Source of the DNA: Anoplopoma fimbria
Lineage: Eukaryota; Chordata; Actinopteri; Perciformes; Anoplopomatidae
Assembly (NCBI RefSeq): GCF_027596085.1
Contig: NC_072471.1
Span: forward strand, 10,170,358-10,234,357
Length of the DNA: 64,000 nucleotides
Reading direction: 5' to 3'
A program made the translations under genes and the position numbers. Positions within the stretch are counted from its first letter, which is position 1. Every line of letters begins with the position of its first letter. Shown piece after piece: positions 56,791 to 64,000 of the stretch. The notes under the pieces were generated by a model. That model searched no databases. It was not told the origin of the DNA and saw only the letters and a program-made list of their open reading frames with translations.

Positions 56791-59700
56791 TTTAACACAT
56801 TAAACATACAAGTATTGAATACATTTTCTGGCATTAGAAAATGTTACTGAGGCATATTTTTGGGAACATTAAGCTTAGCAACATCCAGCATTGTTCTTTG
56901 TTGTGATGTCTTTGTTGTGGAGCCTTTTCACTGCACTTCCCAATGTTCACCTGTCAGTCACACAGTGCCTCCACGACCGTGTTGTCTGTCTCTTTGGATT
57001 CTCCTTTGATGAACTTTCTGTGAGGAAGTTTGCCTGCTAGGTTTCCTACTGGTGCTCCTGGTTTTTTTCTGCCATGCAGATTAGGTTAATTGCTTAAAGG
57101 TGTGAATGTGAGTGTGAATAGGCCTCTTTTTCAGCAGGCATTTTGACTTGTCATGTAGCACAGGTGTTACTAATAACATTAACTATCTCTCTGCTCTATT
57201 CAAGTGCTAAAGATAATTCAGCCTTCATTGATGATTATATACACCTGTGCTTCTCCCACTGTGCCATGTCAAAATGTCGCTTTCCCTTTCTCCCCTCTTC
57301 TCTGTGATTATTCCACTGCCTGCTATTTAATAAAGGCATAACATACCCCCACAAAATATTCTAATCCCTTCCTCATTCACCAACATAATAATCAGTCGGT
57401 AGTTTACTCCATAGTGAGCAATAAACTCAAATTTCCAACACAAATCCTCCTCCTTTTGCTTCAACATTGACAGGTACAGTGTCACATAATTCTATTTATG
57501 CATTTATTAAAAGGTGCAGCATTGTGTTGTAGAATTTCTAGCAAAAAAAGTAGTGGGCGTCACATCTTTAATTCCAAATGCATTTTAGAGCAAATAAATT
57601 ATAGTAACTGCTGCTTGTATAATTTGGCACCTCATGGGCACATGTACAAGTTGTAGGAAAGAGAATGAATCCCTTTTGTTATAGTTGCCAACAGAGTAGT
57701 AAGTCATTCAGTTAAACAAAAATAATATGTCCGTGGCCATGCCACTGGCTCTGTGAGGTTTTACTTCAGAACAGTGGTGCAGTGAGCTAACACATCTTAG
57801 ATGAGAGTGTTAGCATTGTCACAACCTGGCTCAAGGCTGGACAAAGAAGGGGAGCTCACACATAAGTTGTAACTGAAAATACATTCAGAGAAATTAATAT
57901 AAACTCAAACGAAATACAAAAAAAACAAAACGTGTAGAGACCAAGAGATACTGACTGACTGACTGCCACCAGTTTATAGTCTATAGACCAGGTGAGCTGA
58001 ATCTCCCTGATGACCCGACTCCGCCCACCAGGCTCTTGGAGGGATAGGCCTGATCAGAGACTAGTAGTCATGTCACTACAAACAAGGCTAAAAATATAGA
58101 AACTACCTTTAAAATAGCTCACTATAGTGAAGGCCTGTCACCATTTAAAAATGTTGTTATAATAAGCATTTTTAAGGCAGTAAAAATAAACCTATTTGTA
58201 TCTGAAGGTAAAGGGGACCCGTCTCACAGTCAAGAAATTCCCCATCTCACCGTACAACTCACTACAGTATCTCCCACAATTTATAACAGTAGTGTTAGAG
58301 GAAAATAATATCACTACCAGCTGCATGTGACAAACAAAACTATTGTGCGGCACCGCAGGTTAATTCACTGCTTTGATGGATGCCGAATCGAGGCTGTCGC
58401 TGCAAGTGCAGAAGAAACCATGGCAATTAGAAAAAGCCCTGTGTGTGAGAGTTGGCTGCTGCATGCACCGCTGGGCATAAATGAGTCTAGCAGCCCGGGC
58501 AACGTAGGCAGGGCTTTAACACAACACCGCAGACACGCCTAAGACTCCCATTGTGCCTCTCGCTAATCCATTTCCACCCTAACAAGCTGCTGCCTTCGAA
58601 CCCAGCCATCCAACAGCAAGCCTGGCCACCGTCTGCTGGGCTTGGTTCAGCTCCAGTATTCTGACTTTCAGCAGCCATTTTAAGCTCTCTCTGGCAACAC
58701 TCATCCTCCTCTGTGTTGAAACAAAGCTGTAATGTTTTCCATTGAAGTGCTGCTACTGTACTTGTTTGAATGCATTTGTTGAAAGTGGCTGGCTGTGGTG
58801 TTTAGCGAGCGTGTGTCTATTAATCCGGCTGTTTTTAGTCTGCGTATCAAACATAAAATTATGGCATGTAGGAAATCAGATTGGCTGAAAAAAGCATTAG
58901 AAATTGCAGACAACAGTATTATTCTATATTGTTAAACCAGAGGAGAAAGCTGTCGTCGGCATCACCTTAAAGTGGTATTATTTTCCTCCCTCGTGAAATG
59001 CAAGTTGATTACTTCTGTAACCTCCGGATATTCATACTCTGCGTGGAGCTCAGGAGACTGAGTTTTTTCACTGAGAGAGGTACAAACCGAAGGACAAAAA
59101 TGCCTCTTTTCGTTCTGTGCTAATAAAGCAGCCGCGGCACCACAGAGAAATCAACAGTGCATTTTCTCTATTGAGCTGAAAATTGTGGAGGTACTTGAAC
59201 AGCACAAATTATTGTCCTTGCATCCGAGAACTTTGCCTCAGGTGAAAAAGAGCTGAGTAGCGGACAAATAAACAAAATTAATAAGCGCATCCATTGATAT
59301 TGAAATCTCAGAACAAATTAAGAAGACTTTTGTTTAATTTATTTTAAAACTTTGTGGTTTAGTAGCTGTTTTGTGTCTTTGCCTGACTGCACCCACCTGT
59401 TATCAAAGTGACAAACTTCCCTTTGGGCATGAGCACCAACATACGCCCACACAGAGACACAGGGTGTGATGAGATAAAATGAGATGGGAGAGATGATACA
59501 ATATGATTTCAGAGGCATGCAGGGGGAAGCAGCAACAGGTGTTACTGTTTGCTAAGGTGTCTACAATATGAATGCAAAGTCTAAAGAGAATAACTTTTTC
59601 TTTGTTACATTTGCTCTTTTCTCATGTTTGCAATTAAGTAGGCTACAAACACCATCAAAATAATCTCTACAAGGGCGGTTTTCTACAAATGTTAGTGTGT

Positions 59701-61875
59701 GGGGGTTGAAAATATTAAAAAATTGTTTGCAGATCCCTAATTAAATCTTTCACTCTGTACATTTTATTTAAAATAATTACTAAAAGTCAATGCAAAGCAC
59801 ACAATCTGCACATGTAACAAGAGCCATAGTATAATGTGTGTAATACACAACACGTCCTCATGCCCAAACGACAGAATAGGTAGTTTGACCAATGACTCCC
59901 ATTAATACTGACCATTAGAGACTACCAGTGTCAGTGTTCTGGCCTCTTATTTTGGAAAAAAGAGACTCATATTGAGACTTGAATTAAATTACAGTAAATT
60001 ATTTTAAAATTAGATCTTAAAAGGGAAGCAGATTTCATTTTAAACTAGCATTTCATGTGCCACTGTATTCCTCTGTTCAGTCAAATGAGCTGCAAATATT
60101 CCTCAGCCCACATTGTTTAAGAGAAAGAGTAGCAGTTTATGAATTAATGGAGAACATGTCAATAAAAGTCAAATGCTTAAAGCTGAACAATATAAGGTAT
60201 AAAGGAGACGTAAAATGTGAGCTGGAGTTGGAAAAAGCTTGAACATTGTTAAATAAATGCCCTTCAGACGGAAATCCTTGTCAGTGGGTGGTTGTAATAT
60301 ATCTTTATACAACCGCGATTTTTTGACCTTTTGAAAAATGAATCTGCAAACTTTTGTTTGCAATAGAAGAAGTTGAGAAATACCCGAGTGCTAAACAGAT
60401 ATCAGAGCATTAATGTGATATCCACAACATATTTGTTGCCTCAAATTCCACAGCTGCTCTGGCGCCTCGGAGCCCTTCAGTGTCTGTTTAAAGTAACTGC
60501 TTCTTGGCACAAAGGCAGACACAGTGAATATGAACAGAATAAGCTTCCAGACAATAAAAAGACAGCACATCAATAACTGCTGGGCTGGGCTTAGCAGGGG
60601 GGCTTATTGGTTTAATTCTCAAAATACACCAAGATGGGAGACTGCATAAGAACAAACAACTGAAGGGGTGTTCTGTATGTTTATGTGTGTAAGCTTGTGC
60701 TGGAAATCGAATCTACCATCTTTTCCAACATGTACAGAAGGCCTAGTGCAAATATTAGCACTACATCAATTGGGAGGCAATCTGGCTGTCACCATATTGT
60801 TGGTTTTTTTCCCCCGTTTTTTTTTTTTTGCAGCAGAAGCCTCAGTAAACAGAGCTGAACAGACAATAAATGTTGTTTTGCTGCTCTAGGAGAGGTTGTA
60901 CTGATAATGAGCAGTACGTTCAATGGCTTCCATTCTTGCTGCTGCTGTGCCTCGGCTGGCTTGTGCAGCCCACTGGAACAATGGCGTGTGTTATTTCAGT
61001 TGAATGTCATTTTGTTTAGAGTGTTGGCACAATGAGCAGACTGACATGGAGGGTGGTATGTTAGAGTAATCCCATTACATCTGTGTGGCAGATAATCAGC
61101 CTCTGGGTTGCTTTTTTTAATTATTTTAGTTACATTTTAACAAGTATCTTTATAATGAGACTTTATTTAGTTATCATCAAAACCTAGGAAGAGGTTTGTT
61201 CAACCCGTTCTCACTCTCAAATCATCAAATACCAATGCTTGGTCAGTGCACCCTCTGCGTCTGATACTGACACACAGAGGCACCCTGTATTATCTGTATG
61301 GCTTTCAACTAACTCCAATGTAAACCCATTCGTAGACACTAGAGCCATATGTCAACATCATAATTCTAAGAAAAGATTGTTTTTAGGTGCAAGACTAAAG
61401 CAGAATTTAGTATATATGGGTTATTTTGGACAAATTAAACCAGACTATTTTTAAAATGTTGGCTATGGTCCAGTGGGCAGCACACAATTACAACAACTTG
61501 TTACTTTAATAAAATGCATAATATTTTAATTCTTGGTTGTCCCAAAGTGCAATTGGTGCCTGAATTTATATGTATTCCCCAATATATTTTTTAAATATCT
61601 CTAACTATGTCTATGTTATGCACCAATACACAAAAGCTAATTCCTTCTATGTGAAAACCTATTTGGCAATATTTGATATATCTTAACATCTGATCTGATT
61701 CTTTTGACAGCTAACCATGTTAAACCTGCAAAATTAGAATTTTTAGGGGAAGCGGATCCACCTGTGAACACAAACTTTGACATATTGCATTATTATCCTA
61801 TTATTAGAAGTCATAGCAAACTTGTAACATAACAATAAACAATTTAAACATCCAGCAAACACAGAGCATTTATTT
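56791..61875. other. gene-free stretch
   Basis: 57140-57215 is a scrap of the 51010-51330 family. 58330-58640 and 58940-59290 are GC-richer and could be conserved elements. The frames at 58327, 58487, 60057, 60373 and 61239 have no domain or splice support. Confidence 0.35.
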
Positions 61876-61879
61876 GGAA

Positions 61880-62000
61880 ATGTGTTTTTGGACCACCTTC
61901 ATGTACGTAAATCTAAGCTAGTTGCTAACTTTGTCCGTCTACTATTTGGGGCTGACTAGGGGGTGTAAAATCTGGTTATTAGGCGATCTTTAATGCCAAC
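61880..62000. repeat. repeat scrap, family of 51010-51330
   Basis: CTAGTTGCTAACTTTGTCCG and CTACTATTTGGGGCTGACTA parallel AGCTGTTAACTCCATCTGTC and TGTTTGGTGCTGAGC. Confidence 0.45.
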
Positions 62001-62129
62001 ACAAACATACTGATATGTTTGTGGCCTGCACTGAAGCACCAGTATGCCACACCCACACACACCTACACACGGGGACATCTTGGTAAAGTCTGTGTATTCT
62101 TGCCCTGTTGAACGGATGACTTTCCCTCA

Positions 62130-62374
62130 GTGATAATGTGAAGCCTCTATCTAAGGCGGGAGCGCTGACGTCTATTAGATCTATAAATCATGTTAGGAGA
62201 GGGGTGGGGGTGGAGGGTGTAGTTGGGGGGGGCGCAGTGAGAGCTCAGGGTCGTAAATCTCATTACCTGAGACTGCTGCCGACCCCCCCGCCGCCTCACC
62301 CTGTCCTCAATCTCTCCCATTATCAGCTGACCTTGACCGCCGACGCAGACACTTACACTCAATCAGGGCTGCAG

Positions 62375-62416
<42 letters not shown>

Positions 62417-62460
62417 CAGTCGTGATATTTGGAGCTCCCTCCTCCCCCTACCTATCTTAA
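62130..62460. other. GC-richer block with GT run, possible conserved element
   Basis: Contains a G-rich segment at 62199-62233 (GGGGTGGGGGTGGAGGG) and the (GT)n at 62378-62413. No gene support in either direction. Confidence 0.25.
62378..62413. repeat. (GT)n microsatellite
   Basis: 18 GT dinucleotides. Confidence 0.96.
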
Positions 62461-63184
62461 ATGAGGCCCCGAGAATTTTCTTATGAAAATATCAGTTTAT
62501 TCTTGCTCCTGTCATCTTGTCATCGGCTTGTTTCCGTCGAGGATGTCCGTCACAGGCTCTTAAAGGTGAACACACACATTCACTCTCAAATATTTGCACG
62601 TTATTTCATCATCATTCAGGACTGTGTAATCAGTTCAGTCACACTGAAAAAATGCCTTATTTGCCAAATAGTCAATATAGAATTAGTGGTACAAAATAAA
62701 TGAGAGCACCTTTAAAGGCCACTAGTCCTTAATTGATCATTTGTAATCAGTAATGACCTATAGGGTGAACTTCAGGTTCTTTTTTGTATAGGTTAAATTC
62801 CTAACAAAAGCACAAAAATAGAAAAGGCTTGCAATGTGTTAAATTTTAAAAATAATCTGGTTATTGAACAGATTGCTTCTGTCCTCAGTTCTGGTCTGCT
62901 GAGTCACTTTCCGAGCTGCTGTGACACAGCTCATAAACGCACACCTGTAAGCACACTATGGCTCATTTAAAGTCTAATGATCTAATGCTGAAACACAGAC
63001 CTGTGACTTTGGGACACTCATGAACCGCTGCCTGTCTGTCAGAGAGCTATAGCAGAACATGAGTGTTCTTATAGCAAATCATTCATTCATTAACTGTTAG
63101 AAAAACAACTTAAATTGAGTGTTTTTGTAATCTTTTTGACTTTTCAGAGGCAAACTTCATCATTACTTATACTTTACAGATAGC
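62461..63184. other. gene-free stretch
   Basis: AT-rich; the overlapping frames at 62461 and 62517 share no features with known proteins. Nothing else seen. Confidence 0.45.
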
Positions 63185-63735
63185 AATACCAGTCTGGAGA
63201 TTGGTCGGACCACCACTTTGATTCAGACTTAAATAGTGTTTCATAGATTGCAATGTCATTTTGTACAGACATTCATGGTCCCTAGAGGCAGAATCCATCT
63301 GACTTTGGGGATTTTTCCTCGGATGCTACCAGCAAGTTGACATTTGTGGTTTTAAGTGAAAAGCCTGGCCAACTATTGGATGGATTACCATGGCATTTTG
63401 TGCAAACCTTGGTGTCTCACTCAGGATGAATTGAGCAAAACTTTGGTGACAATCTGACTTTTCATCTAGCACCATTGACAGGTCCAATTTTGAACATCGT
63501 TTATGTTCAAATACCTTCAAATCTAATGACATCCCATCCCATCAGTCTTTGCTGTACTTTAGTTTAGTGCCTATTAGCAAATATTAGCTTGCTGATAGGA
63601 CAAACTAAGATTGTTAACATGAACATAAACATTATACCTGCTAAACATCTGCATGTTAGAACTGCTATTGTGAGCCTGTTGGCATACTGGCATTTGCAAT
63701 TAGCTCAAAACACTGGCGTAATGTGTACAGTCTCA
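63185..63735 (-). repeat. degenerate interspersed repeat, best-kept copy of the 470-880 family
   Basis: TTGGTCGGACCACCACTTTG, CTATTGGATGGATTACCATGG, CAAATCTAATGACATCCCATC and GCTAACATG-type phrases at its end. The 470-880 copy reads as its inverted complement. Confidence 0.65.
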
Positions 63736-64000
63736 CAGAGCTACTAGCATGGCTGTAGACTCTGGTTTAAATTCATAGATGATATTGAATCATGTTTTTT
63801 CTCTGAAATGTTAGATTTACATTTCAAATTTTGGCCAAAGCTCATAACTGTACACCTGCTGTCATGACAAGGTGGACCACTAATCACCACAGATGCAACA
63901 AGCGTAGCCTCCTTTTCCTCCTCTTCTTTTCTTTCTATATATCTTTTGTTTTCTTGCTCTGTTTTTCTGCCTCTCTCTTCCTCCCTCACACTTTAAAACA
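63736..64000. other. gene-free end of window
   Basis: Pyrimidine-rich at 63905-63990, giving a low-complexity Glu/Arg-rich frame on the other strand. No support for a gene. Confidence 0.5.

Noticed and set aside
62199..62233. G-rich stretch as a quadruplex or promoter signal
   Set aside because: Short, no gene start nearby, and no independent support.

Overview
The window looks like ray-finned fish (teleost) nuclear DNA. The signs are introns with GT/AG borders, dense CA/GT microsatellites, several degenerate interspersed repeats of the kind common in teleosts, a 100-base scaffold gap, and a shelterin-type gene. Nothing bacterial or viral is seen. || Layout. (1) 1-5868, minus strand: nine coding exons, the last cut by the window edge, of a TIN2-like (tinf2) telomere-protection gene. 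The exons join in a consistent phase from an ATG preceded directly by an in-frame TAA. The last visible exon opens a Myb/SANT-like DNA-binding domain, which human TIN2 lacks. (2) 5869-8353: presumed promoter side, then a near-perfect 213-bp palindromic MITE flanked by TTAA, then AT-rich DNA. The last ~80 bases before the gap are a diverged copy of the spacer of the tRNA array found further on. (3) 8354-8453: assembly gap. (4) 8454-11909: a complex satellite with ~390-590 bp units, each carrying a 43-bp palindrome and an A-tailed, AATAAA-bearing segment on the minus strand. (5) 11910-24398: a tandem array of tRNA-Glu(CTC) genes, all on the minus strand, period about 315 bp. I count 27 full-length copies (26 identical, one with a single substitution) and 16 broken ones. 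Each unit is an internal dimer: one half holds the intact tRNA, the other a full-length but decayed tRNA-Glu relic (about 47 of 69 aligned bases identical). (6) 24399-64000: about 39.6 kb with no convincing protein gene. It holds degenerate repeats, microsatellites, GC-richer blocks that could be conserved regulatory elements, and one weak terminal-exon candidate near 35.1 kb. || How the parts relate. The tinf2-like gene acts at telomeres. The tRNA array would supply tRNA-Glu(CTC) if transcribed by RNA polymerase III, and A and B boxes are intact in the full-length copies. The satellite seems to sit inside the tRNA-Glu repeat locus: array-like spacer occurs on its far side, and short satellite motifs occur inside broken tRNA units. 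Most tRNA copies have no T4 terminator until about 180 nt past their 3' end, beyond the relic half. Hand alignment and hand counting underlie these statements; no search was run.
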